A stretch of DNA of 64,000 nucleotides from Pseudomonadales bacterium. GTDB taxonomy: Bacteria > Pseudomonadota > Gammaproteobacteria > Pseudomonadales > Azotimanducaceae. The stretch is taken from NCBI GenBank assembly GCA_028285415.1, contig JANQPF010000002.1, positions 62,001 through 126,000 of the forward strand, given 5' to 3'. Positions 19,017 to 22,933 of this stretch are shown piece by piece (position 1 is the stretch's first letter; every line of letters begins with the position of its first letter). The translations under genes and the position numbers were made by a program. The notes under the pieces were generated by a model. The model saw only the letters and a list, made by a program, of their open reading frames with translations. It was not told the DNA's origin and made no database searches.

Positions 19017-19103
19017 GGGGAACGCTCTGGGTAAGCGGATTGCTTCCACTTTTTGTGAGAAGAGGCAATGGCCTGCTCGGTTCGATTCCGAGGTTCTCCA
19101 CCA
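19017..19103 (+). tRNA. aberrant tRNA, 21-nt anticodon loop (identity unresolved)
   Basis: Acceptor GGGGAAC pairs with GTTCTCC, discriminator A, encoded CCA; T-arm CTCGG-TTCGATT-CCGAG; D-stem GCT/AGC. The best anticodon stem is ATTGC/GCAAT, but it encloses 21 nt (19044-19064), exactly 14 more than the normal seven. Removing CTTTTTGTGAGAAG would leave loop TTCCAAG (anticodon CCA, Trp). An alternative fold has loop CTTTTTG (anticodon TTT) and a class II variable hairpin AGGC-AATG-GCCT. I cannot choose between them by eye. Confidence 0.6.
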
Positions 19104-19105
19104 AT

Positions 19106-19182
19106 GCCCCGGTAGCCGAATTGGCATAGGCGCCGGTCTTAGAAACCGGATTTTGTGGGTTCGAATCCCACCTGGGGTACCA
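19106..19182 (+). tRNA. tRNA-Leu(TAG) with short variable loop
   Basis: Acceptor GCCCCGG pairs with CTGGGGT, discriminator A, encoded CCA. Anticodon stem CCGGT/ACCGG carries loop CTTAGAA, anticodon TAG. T-arm GTGGG-TTCGAAT-CCCAC. The D-arm is Leu-like (GCCGAATTGGCATAGGC). The variable region is only 5 nt (ATTTT), whereas bacterial tRNA-Leu normally has a long class II arm. Confidence 0.85.
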
Positions 19183-19184
19183 AC

Positions 19185-19274
19185 GCCGCAGAAGCTTATG
19201 TGGATAAGCACTCGTCTTGTAAGCGAGAGATAGCAGCAACGCGGTTGGCGGTTGAATCCGTGCGTGCGGCACCA
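19185..19274 (+). tRNA. tRNA-Thr(TGT) with 14-nt T-arm insertion
   Basis: Acceptor GCCGCA pairs with TGCGGC, discriminator A, encoded CCA. Anticodon stem CTCGT/GCGAG carries loop CTTGTAA, anticodon TGT. D-arm is GCTTA-TGTGGA-TAAGC. Within the 5' strand of the T-stem, after GCAG, an extra CAACGCGGTTGGCG (19237-19250) forms a CAAC-GCG-GTTG hairpin; the T-loop-like GTTGAATC follows. Confidence 0.8.
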
Positions 19275-19285
19275 GTTTTTTCAGC

Positions 19286-19355
19286 AGGCTGGGTTCTGGG
19301 AACAGTTGGGTCTCCAAAACCCATTAGCGAGGTTCGATTCCTCGACGGCCTGCCA
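19286..19355 (+). tRNA. tRNA-Trp(CCA) with short D-arm
   Basis: Acceptor AGGCTGG pairs with ACGGCCT apart from the last pair, discriminator G as in bacterial tRNA-Trp, encoded CCA. Anticodon stem TGGGT/ACCCA carries loop CTCCAAA. T-arm CGAGG-TTCGATT-CCTCG. The D-arm is reduced to GTTC-TGG-GAAC. Confidence 0.87.
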
Positions 19356-19357
19356 AT

Positions 19358-19431
19358 GGTGTTACTAGCTCAGTGGCAGAGCGCCCGGCTGTGAACCGGA
19401 AGACCAGGGTTCGATTCCCGGTAACACCCCA
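19358..19431 (+). tRNA. tRNA-His(GTG)
   Basis: An extra 5' G (-1) can pair with C73, the tRNA-His hallmark. The acceptor pairs GTGTTAC with GTAACAC and CCA is encoded. Anticodon loop CTGTGAA sits on CCGG/CCGG. D-arm TAGCTCAGTGGCAGAGC is canonical. The T-stem has one mismatch. Confidence 0.92.
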
Positions 19432-19432
19432 A

Positions 19433-19506
19433 CTTGCTGTGGCCGAATGGCGAGGCACCGGACTGCAACTCCGGTTATGTGGGTTCGACTCCCACCGGCA
19501 AGTCCA
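19433..19506 (+). tRNA. tRNA-Cys(GCA)
   Basis: Acceptor CTTGCTG pairs with CGGCAAG, discriminator T as expected for Cys, encoded CCA. Anticodon stem CCGGA/TCCGG carries loop CTGCAAC. T-arm GTGGG-TTCGACT-CCCAC. The first base is C rather than the usual G. Confidence 0.92.
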
Positions 19507-19507
19507 T

Positions 19508-19585
19508 CTGGGTGTAGCTCAGTCTGCGCAGAGTACTCGCCTTGGAAGCGAGTGGTCGTTGGTTCGAATCCAACCACCCAGACCA
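19508..19585 (+). tRNA. tRNA-Pro(TGG)
   Basis: Acceptor CTGGGTG pairs with CACCCAG (C1-G72 as in bacterial Pro), discriminator A, encoded CCA. Anticodon stem CTCGC/GCGAG carries loop CTTGGAA. T-arm GTTGG-TTCGAAT-CCAAC. Canonical cloverleaf. Confidence 0.93.
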
Positions 19586-19595
19586 ATTTGAAATT

Positions 19596-19625
19596 GCGGG
19601 CACCATTTTAGAAGTGCCTGCACCA
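19596..19625 (+). ncRNA. CCA-ended acceptor minihelix (tRNA-like mini-gene)
   Basis: GCGGGCAC pairs over 8 bp (one G-T) with GTGCCTGC across the 10-nt loop CATTTTAGAA, and is followed directly by ACCA. It therefore looks like an isolated tRNA acceptor stem with discriminator A and encoded CCA. It sits between tRNA-Pro and tRNA-Gly with the same tight spacing as the complete tRNAs. It may be a degraded tRNA or a functional minihelix. Confidence 0.5.
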
Positions 19626-19626
19626 A

Positions 19627-19702
19627 GCGTCGCAGGTGTTTGTGGCGGCATGCTGGGCTTCCAACCCATGCGGACAGGGTTCGACTCCCTGGCGGCGCAC
19701 CA
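19627..19702 (+). tRNA. tRNA-Gly(TCC)
   Basis: Acceptor GCGTCGC pairs with GCGGCGC, discriminator A (Gly usually has T), encoded CCA. Anticodon loop CTTCCAA sits on CTGGG/CCCAT. T-arm CAGGG-TTCGACT-CCCTG. The D-arm is poorly paired. Confidence 0.85.
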
Positions 19703-19724
19703 GAGAAACGGCATAGGAGATAGG

Positions 19725-19778
19725 TTGGAAAAGTTGAATAGCTGGGTGACTGGAGTAGGTACCAGCGCAGGCTCATAA
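19725..19778 (+). CDS. possible 17-codon mini-ORF running into tRNA-Met
   Basis: A TTG at 19725 is preceded by AGGAG at a spacing of 5. The frame encodes about 17 residues and stops with TAA at 19776-19778, inside the anticodon loop of tRNA-Met (CTCATAA). It is listed because two other spacers show the same arrangement with stronger start codons. Translation is unproven and chance is possible. Confidence 0.25.
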   Translation: MEKLNSWVTGVGTSAGS

Positions 19779-19830
19779 CCTGTACAGACGTGTCCGGGGC
19801 CCGGCGCGTCGATTCCCATCCCAGCTACCA
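19740..19830 (+). tRNA. tRNA with CAT anticodon (Met or Ile2), 14-nt T-arm insertion
   Basis: Acceptor AGCTGGG pairs with CCCAGCT, discriminator A, encoded CCA. Anticodon loop CTCATAA on CAGG/CCTG gives CAT, so it is elongator Met or a lysidine-modified Ile2. The D-stem is CTGG/CCAG. After GTGT in the T-arm, CCGGGGCCCGGCGC (19794-19807) is inserted; its first 11 nt form a CCGGG-G-CCCGG hairpin. Confidence 0.8.
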
Positions 19831-19831
19831 A

Positions 19832-19908
19832 GCCCCGTTGGCGCAATCGGAAGACGCGGCTCCCTCAAAAGGAGATGGTTCCTGGTTCGAGTCCAGGGCG
19901 GGGCACCA
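19832..19908 (+). tRNA. tRNA-Leu(CAA) with short variable loop
   Basis: Acceptor GCCCCGT pairs with GCGGGGC, discriminator A, encoded CCA. Anticodon loop CTCAAAA on CTCC/GGAG gives CAA. T-arm CCTGG-TTCGAGT-CCAGG. As in the TAG isoacceptor of this array, the variable region is about 5 nt rather than a class II arm. Confidence 0.85.
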
Positions 19909-19922
19909 GCTGGAGAAAGGCG

Positions 19923-20120
19923 ATGTACGTGAACGAACGAAGTATTGCAGTAGGCAGCCAATGGACATCCGTAACGGGGTCAGTTGTGGTGGTTACCCAC
20001 GTCGGTCGGGACAGTGTTTCGTTTATCCAACCGAATGACATGGATCACGCGGTTGATTGCATCGACTTTTTGATGAAGTTCACTCCCACTGTAGCTGAGA
20101 CAGACCAAGCGCCTGGTTGA
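19923..20120 (+). CDS. 65-residue small protein inside the tRNA array
   Basis: ATG 19923 is preceded by GGAGAAAGG, a good ribosome-binding sequence. The 65-residue product begins MYVNERSIAVGSQWTSVTGS and continues with a beta-rich VVVVTHVGRDSVSF and FLMKFTP. This resembles small phage-type domains with a W...G..V.V....V.F pattern, but I cannot name a family with confidence. The last 36 bases overlap the tRNA-Phe gene: the stop codon TGA lies within that tRNA's anticodon arm. Ribosomes translating this gene would invade the tRNA, so expression of the two must interact or be separated by processing. Confidence 0.6.
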   Translation: MYVNERSIAVGSQWTSVTGSVVVVTHVGRDSVSFIQPNDMDHAVDCIDFLMKFTPTVAETDQAPG

Positions 20121-20160
20121 AGCCCAGGAGACGAAGGTGCGAGCACTTCCAGTGGGGCCA
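20085..20160 (+). tRNA. tRNA-Phe(GAA) overlapping the 3' end of a small gene
   Basis: Acceptor CCCACTG pairs with CAGTGGG over 7 bp, discriminator G, encoded CCA. D-stem GCT/AGC. Anticodon stem CCTGG/CCAGG carries loop TTGAAGC, anticodon GAA. The T-stem GAAG/CTTC has an unusual 9-nt loop without the TTC motif. Its 5' half is the 3' end of the 65-residue ORF. Confidence 0.75.
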
Positions 20161-20236
20161 TACACATTGTGTTTGGTGGGCGAACGGCAGGGATGCCGCG
20201 AAAGTAATGCAAGTCCGAAAGGCGAGCAGTTGAACA

Positions 20237-20328
20237 CGGCGCGTAGCATAAGTCTGGTAAATGCACTCGGCTGATAACCGGGAGACAGTTGCAACGCGGT
20301 TGCCGGTTAACTCCAACGGCGCCGACCA
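20237..20328 (+). tRNA. tRNA-Ile(GAT) with 14-nt T-arm insertion
   Basis: Acceptor CGGCGC pairs with GCGCCG (seventh pair G-G), discriminator A, encoded CCA. Anticodon stem CTCGG/CCGGG carries loop CTGATAA. D-stem GCAT/ATGC. After GTTG, CAACGCGGTTGCCG (20292-20305) is inserted, then GTTAACT and CCAAC. The insert differs from that of tRNA-Thr at one base. The 76 bases between tRNA-Phe and this gene show no tRNA I could fold. Confidence 0.82.
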
Positions 20329-20329
20329 G

Positions 20330-20422
20330 ACGCGCGGGAAGCACATTCAGGTATGTGCGCCCGCCTTATAAGCGGGAGGCAGTCGCCGAGGCTCGGCGCG
20401 TTAAATCCGACCCCGCGTACCA
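20330..20422 (+). tRNA. tRNA-Ile(TAT) with 14-nt T-arm insertion
   Basis: Acceptor ACGCGCG pairs with CCCGCGT (one C-C mismatch), discriminator A, encoded CCA. Anticodon stem CCCGC/GCGGG carries loop CTTATAA, so the anticodon is TAT, rare in bacteria. D-arm GCACAT-TCAGGT-ATGTGC. After GTCG, CCGAGGCTCGGCGC (20386-20399) is inserted, then GTTAAATC and CGAC. Confidence 0.82.
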
Positions 20423-20443
20423 GATATGTAGGAGGTAACTGCC

Positions 20444-20476
20444 ATGAAAATGAGTAAGCGAATACGAGAGACATAG
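20444..20476 (+). CDS. 10-codon mini-ORF with strong ribosome-binding site
   Basis: AGGAGG at 20430-20435 stands 8 nt before ATG 20444. The frame reads MKMSKRIRET and stops at TAG, 6 nt before tRNA-Glu. The perfect Shine-Dalgarno sequence in a tRNA spacer suggests real translation initiation. The product could be a leader peptide or only a ribosome-loading site; function unknown. Confidence 0.4.
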   Translation: MKMSKRIRET

Positions 20477-20482
20477 GGCTCT

Positions 20483-20560
20483 GCCCATGTCTTCTAATTG
20501 GCCTAGGAACCCCGGCTTTCAACCGTGGTATTGCGAGTTCGAATCTCGTCATGGGCACCA
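20483..20560 (+). tRNA. tRNA-Glu(TTC)
   Basis: Acceptor GCCCATG pairs with CATGGGC, discriminator A, encoded CCA. Anticodon loop CTTTCAA on CCCGG/CCGTG (one mismatch) gives TTC. T-arm GCGAG-TTCGAAT-CTCGT. Confidence 0.88.
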
Positions 20561-20565
20561 ATTAC

Positions 20566-20639
20566 GCATCCGAGCCGACTGGACGGCAGCGGGTTTTCGA
20601 AGCCCGTCTATGAGGGTTCGAGTCCTTCCGGGTGCACCA
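20566..20639 (+). tRNA. tRNA-Arg(TCG)
   Basis: Acceptor GCATCCG pairs with CGGGTGC, discriminator A, encoded CCA. Anticodon stem CGGGT/GCCCG carries loop TTTCGAA, anticodon TCG. T-arm GAGGG-TTCGAGT-CCTTC. Many bacteria read CGN with an ACG tRNA, so TCG adds decoding capacity. Confidence 0.85.
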
Positions 20640-20655
20640 AACAGGAGAAGTCCGA

Positions 20656-20706
20656 ATGGACTGCGACAAACAAATCCCCCTCGGGGGTATGGTGTTTAAC
20701 GGCTAG
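20656..20706 (+). CDS. 16-codon mini-ORF running into tRNA-Lys
   Basis: AGGAG lies about 9 nt before ATG 20656. The frame encodes MDCDKQIPLGGMVFNG and stops at TAG 20704-20706, inside the D-arm of tRNA-Lys. Like the other spacer ORFs it couples a good ribosome-binding site to a stop within a downstream tRNA. The product's function is unknown. Confidence 0.35.
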   Translation: MDCDKQIPLGGMVFNG

Positions 20707-20759
20707 CACTTCCGGCTTTTACCCGGAAGGTCAGGGTTCGAATCCCTGTGCCCCCACCA
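20683..20759 (+). tRNA. tRNA-Lys(TTT)
   Basis: Acceptor GGGGGTA pairs with TGCCCCC, discriminator A, encoded CCA. Anticodon stem TCCGG/CCGGA carries loop CTTTTAC. T-arm CAGGG-TTCGAAT-CCCTG. D-stem GTG/CAC. The first 24 bases overlap the preceding mini-ORF. Confidence 0.9.
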
Positions 20760-20766
20760 TTTTTAT

Positions 20767-20839
20767 AGCCCTGTGCGATGGGATCGCTAGTGGTCTTCTA
20801 AGCCACGACCTACAGGTTCGAATCCTGTCAGGGCTACCA
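20767..20839 (+). tRNA. tRNA-Arg(TCT) with short D-loop
   Basis: Acceptor AGCCCTG pairs with CAGGGCT, discriminator A, encoded CCA. Anticodon stem GTGGT/GCCAC carries loop CTTCTAA. T-arm ACAGG-TTCGAAT-CCTGT. The D-arm is GCGAT-GGG-ATCGC, a 5-bp stem with a 3-nt loop. Confidence 0.88.
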
Positions 20840-20850
20840 AACAAGATTAA

Positions 20851-20950
20851 GGTAGGGTGCCAGAGTGGTAATGGGCCCGTTTGCTAAATGGAGACGCCGG
20901 AAACGGTGCGTAGCCGAGGCTCGGCGCGTTGAATCCTACCCCTACCGCCA
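20851..20950 (+). tRNA. tRNA-Ser(GCT) with 14-nt T-arm insertion
   Basis: Acceptor GGTAGGG pairs with CCCTACC, discriminator G, encoded CCA. Anticodon loop TTGCTAA gives GCT. A class II variable arm is present (CGCCG-GAAA-CGGTG). After GTAG, CCGAGGCTCGGCGC (20914-20927) is inserted, identical to the insert of tRNA-Ile(TAT), then GTTGAATC and CTAC. It ends 14 bases before the RtcB start codon. Confidence 0.85.
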
Positions 20951-20964
20951 GAAGGAGAATGAAA

Positions 20965-22152
20965 ATGCTAGTGGCAAAAGGTCAAAACGCATTGATCAAA
21001 TCTTGGACCGAAGGTGTCGCCTTCGAAGACCAAGCCTTTGCTCAAGTGCTGAACGTCACCAGTTTGCCATTTATCCACAGGCACGTGGCTGTGATGCCTG
21101 ACGTGCATTGGGGTATTGGTGCCACGGTAGGATCTGTAATCCCCGCCAAGGGCGCCATCATTCCCGCGGCTGTGGGTGTGGATATTGGCTGCGGGATGGT
21201 CGCTGCGCGGACAACGTTGACTGCCAATGATTTGCCGGACTCTCTATCTGGTATCCGAGCAGAGATTGAAGATGCAGTCCCGGTCGGCCAGGGCGAGCAC
21301 AAAGTTTCGCCCTACAAAGATACATACCGTAAGAGTGGTCTGGGTGGCTTGCTGGAAAAGCACCCGAAGCTGGCGACGATGACGCGCGGCAACATCTGGG
21401 ACAAAGCGGTACGGCAAACAGGCTCTTTGGGTGGTGGCAACCACTTCATCGAAGTGTGCCTGGATACCGAAGACCGTGTCTGGGTGATGTTGCACTCTGG
21501 TTCTCGTGGGGTTGGCAACCTGATCGGTCGCTACTTCATTGAGATCGCGAAGGAAGATATGCGTACACACCATATCAACCTGCGCGACGTGAACCTGGCC
21601 TACGTCAGCGAAGGGACGCAGCACTTTGACGACTACGTTGAGGCTGTCGGTTGGGCGCAGGATTACGCCGCTAACAACCGCGACGTGATGATGAAGCTCG
21701 TCATTGCAGCGCTGCGCAAGCATCTACCGGACTTCAAGATTGAAGATGCGGCGATCAACTGTCACCACAACTACGTGCAGCAAGAAAACCACTTTGGTGC
21801 CAACGTTTGGGTGACACGCAAAGGCGCGGTGTCAGCACGAGAAGGACAGCTGGGCATCATTCCGGGCTCAATGGGTGAGCGATCGTTCATTGTGCGTGGG
21901 AAAGGTAATCCAGAATCGTTCTGTAGCTGTTCCCATGGCGCCGGACGTGTGATGTCTCGTGGAAAAGCGAAAGAAGCGATTTCACTGGATGATCACGCTG
22001 AAGCGACACGTGGTGTTGAGTGCCGTAAGGACGTTGGTGTGCTGGACGAATCGCCGGCCGCATACAAGGACATTGATGCGGTGATGGCGGCCCAGGACGA
22101 CCTTGTGGAAATTGTCCACACGTTGAAGCAGGTGCTGTGTGTCAAAGGCTGA
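20965..22152 (+). CDS. rtcB: RtcB-family RNA ligase
   Basis: RtcB joins RNA 2',3'-cyclic-phosphate (or 3'-phosphate) ends to 5'-OH ends using GTP and Mn2+; it repairs cleaved tRNA and splices tRNA in archaea and animals. The 395-residue protein has PDVHWGIGATVGSVIP, the metal-binding GVDIGCGM with Asp73 and Cys76, GGGNHFIEV, LHSGSRGVGN, NCHHNY, and the guanylation site SHGAGRVMSR with His324. I start at ATG 20965 because AGGAG lies 8 nt upstream; ATG 20959 is too close to it. The gene is embedded in the tRNA array, 14 bases after tRNA-Ser(GCT) and 17 before tRNA-Gln. Neither the RtcR activator nor RtcA is seen. Confidence 0.96.
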   Translation: MLVAKGQNALIKSWTEGVAFEDQAFAQVLNVTSLPFIHRHVAVMPDVHWGIGATVGSVIPAKGAIIPAAVGVDIGCGMVAARTTLTANDLPDSLSGIRAEIEDAVPVGQGEHKVSPYKDTYRKSGLGGLLEKHPKLATMTRGNIWDKAVRQTGSLGGGNHFIEVCLDTEDRVWVMLHSGSRGVGNLIGRYFIEIAKEDMRTHHINLRDVNLAYVSEGTQHFDDYVEAVGWAQDYAANNRDVMMKLVIAALRKHLPDFKIEDAAINCHHNYVQQENHFGANVWVTRKGAVSAREGQLGIIPGSMGERSFIVRGKGNPESFCSCSHGAGRVMSRGKAKEAISLDDHAEATRGVECRKDVGVLDESPAAYKDIDAVMAAQDDLVEIVHTLKQVLCVKG

Positions 22153-22169
22153 ATCTCTGGCCAGGAAGA

Positions 22170-22243
22170 GGGTGCGTGGTGTAATGGGTTAACACGCCTG
22201 ACTTTGAATCAGGAGTTGGAGTTCGAATCTTCCGCGCCCGCCA
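22170..22243 (+). tRNA. tRNA-Gln(TTG)
   Basis: Acceptor GGGTGCG pairs with CGCGCCC, discriminator G as expected for Gln, encoded CCA. Anticodon stem CCTGA/TCAGG carries loop CTTTGAA. The T-stem is about 4 bp (GGAG/CTTC). It follows RtcB directly. Confidence 0.88.
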
Positions 22244-22330
22244 ATGACAACCAAGAATCCTCGCGGTTTGGCTGTGAAACGCCAGCCGCAGTGGAGAACC
22301 AAACTGTGCGTTAACGGCGTTGGCTCGTGA
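22244..22330 (+). CDS. possible 28-codon mini-ORF after tRNA-Gln
   Basis: An ATG abuts the CCA of tRNA-Gln and opens a 28-codon frame beginning MTTKNPRGLAVKRQ and ending at TGA 22328-22330. There is no clear Shine-Dalgarno sequence. It is basic and unlike any family I recognise; it may be fortuitous. Confidence 0.2.
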   Translation: MTTKNPRGLAVKRQPQWRTKLCVNGVGS

Positions 22331-22381
22331 GTCCAACCCGGCGAGGGTTTCAGACCTGGTCTTCGAAACCCCTCGTGCCAA
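22321..22381 (+). ncRNA. degenerate tRNA-like element with T-arm-like hairpin
   Basis: TGGCTCG (22321-22327) can pair with CGTGCCA (22374-22380) with one mismatch, like an acceptor stem, but no anticodon arm fits between. GAGGG (22343-22347) and CCCTC (22370-22374) enclose a TTCGAAA T-loop preceded by 14 extra bases, TTTCAGACCTGGTC. No CCA follows. It could be a decayed tRNA of the inserted type. Confidence 0.3.
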
Positions 22382-22400
22382 CAAACGGTTTGCCCTAACG

Positions 22401-22473
22401 GCTTGTTAGCTTAGAGGTAGAGCAATCCGCTGATAACGGATGAGTCCCAGGTTCGAATCCTGGACAAGCATCA
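22401..22473 (+). tRNA. tRNA-Ile(GAT), second copy, CCA changed to TCA
   Basis: Acceptor GCTTGT pairs with ACAAGC, discriminator A, but the next bases are TCA rather than CCA. Anticodon stem ATCCG/CGGAT carries loop CTGATAA. D-arm TAGCTTAGAGGTAGAGC and T-arm CCAGG-TTCGAAT-CCTGG are canonical. Unlike the first Ile(GAT) it has no T-arm insertion. Confidence 0.9.
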
Positions 22474-22517
22474 TGGGAAACCCTGAAAAGGGTGGGGTTC
22501 GAGTCCCCATGGGTACT
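22472..22517 (+). pseudogene. truncated tRNA fragment (anticodon arm plus T-arm)
   Basis: A short element holds a CTGAAAA anticodon-type loop (GAA, Phe-like) on a minimal stem and a good T-arm TGGGG-TTCGAGT-CCCCA, but no D-arm and no pairing acceptor strands. It abuts the preceding tRNA-Ile. It is most simply a remnant of a tRNA-Phe. Confidence 0.45.
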
Positions 22518-22528
22518 AACCCAACTCA

Positions 22529-22711
22529 ATGAAGGCGTTGCCTTCAAAAACGGTGGCACTCTCATCGACCAACGAGTTGTTGGTTGGTGTTGGCAAAAAC
22601 TTGAACACGTGCGAAATCCTGAGCGCGAACAGCCTCTGGCTCGACATTGAGCTGAGTGGTTGCTTCACACTTGACGGTTTCACACCGACGCGGGTGGTTG
22701 CCTGGCCTTGA
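22529..22711 (+). CDS. possible 60-residue hypothetical protein
   Basis: An ATG-started frame of 60 codons begins MKALPSKTVALSSTNELL and contains SANSLWLDIELSGCFTLDG. Composition is protein-like, but there is no recognisable family and no clear ribosome-binding sequence. It lies between the last tRNA fragment and the slipin gene. I list it as a weak candidate. Confidence 0.3.
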   Translation: MKALPSKTVALSSTNELLVGVGKNLNTCEILSANSLWLDIELSGCFTLDGFTPTRVVAWP

Positions 22712-22933
22712 TTGCGTCCGTTTGTCCTCTCTGCAAGGAGAGCGCCACGCCCGAAAGTGGAGGGGCGCTGCAGGCAGTCGTAAGTCCGGGCATACGCACT
22801 TTGCGATGTTCGGACCCGAGACTGCCCGCCGCCACCTCGTCCAGCTTCGGGCGTCGCAAGGGCAAACCGCGCGTGAAGAGGCAGAGTGCTGCTTTTAATA
22901 GTCCTCCGTTTGGAGGGATAAGGAGACAAACAC
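22712..22933 (+). promoter_or_regulatory. leader of the slipin gene with hairpins
   Basis: These 222 bases hold GC-rich complementary segments (for example GGCAGTC at 22773 and GACTGCC at 22822) and a hairpin TCCTCC-GTTT-GGAGGGA (22904-22920). The hairpin overlaps the AAGGAG ribosome-binding site of the slipin gene (ATG 22934). Base pairing could mask that site, suggesting post-transcriptional control; this is inference. Confidence 0.3.

Noticed and set aside
18865-20561. Open frames of 60-150 codons on the minus strand and in other frames across the tRNA array, with phrases such as GGIRTHKIRF and LGIEPSRPLPL
   Set aside because: They are translations of tRNA genes and their T-arm repeats. 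Such products are a known class of spurious annotation; none has a start site or family support.
18945-20950. Archaeal-type tRNA introns with a bulge-helix-bulge motif
   Set aside because: The five clear insertions are in the T-arm, not beside the anticodon, and I could not draw two 3-nt bulges separated by a 4-bp helix. I therefore describe them only as 14-nt insertions.
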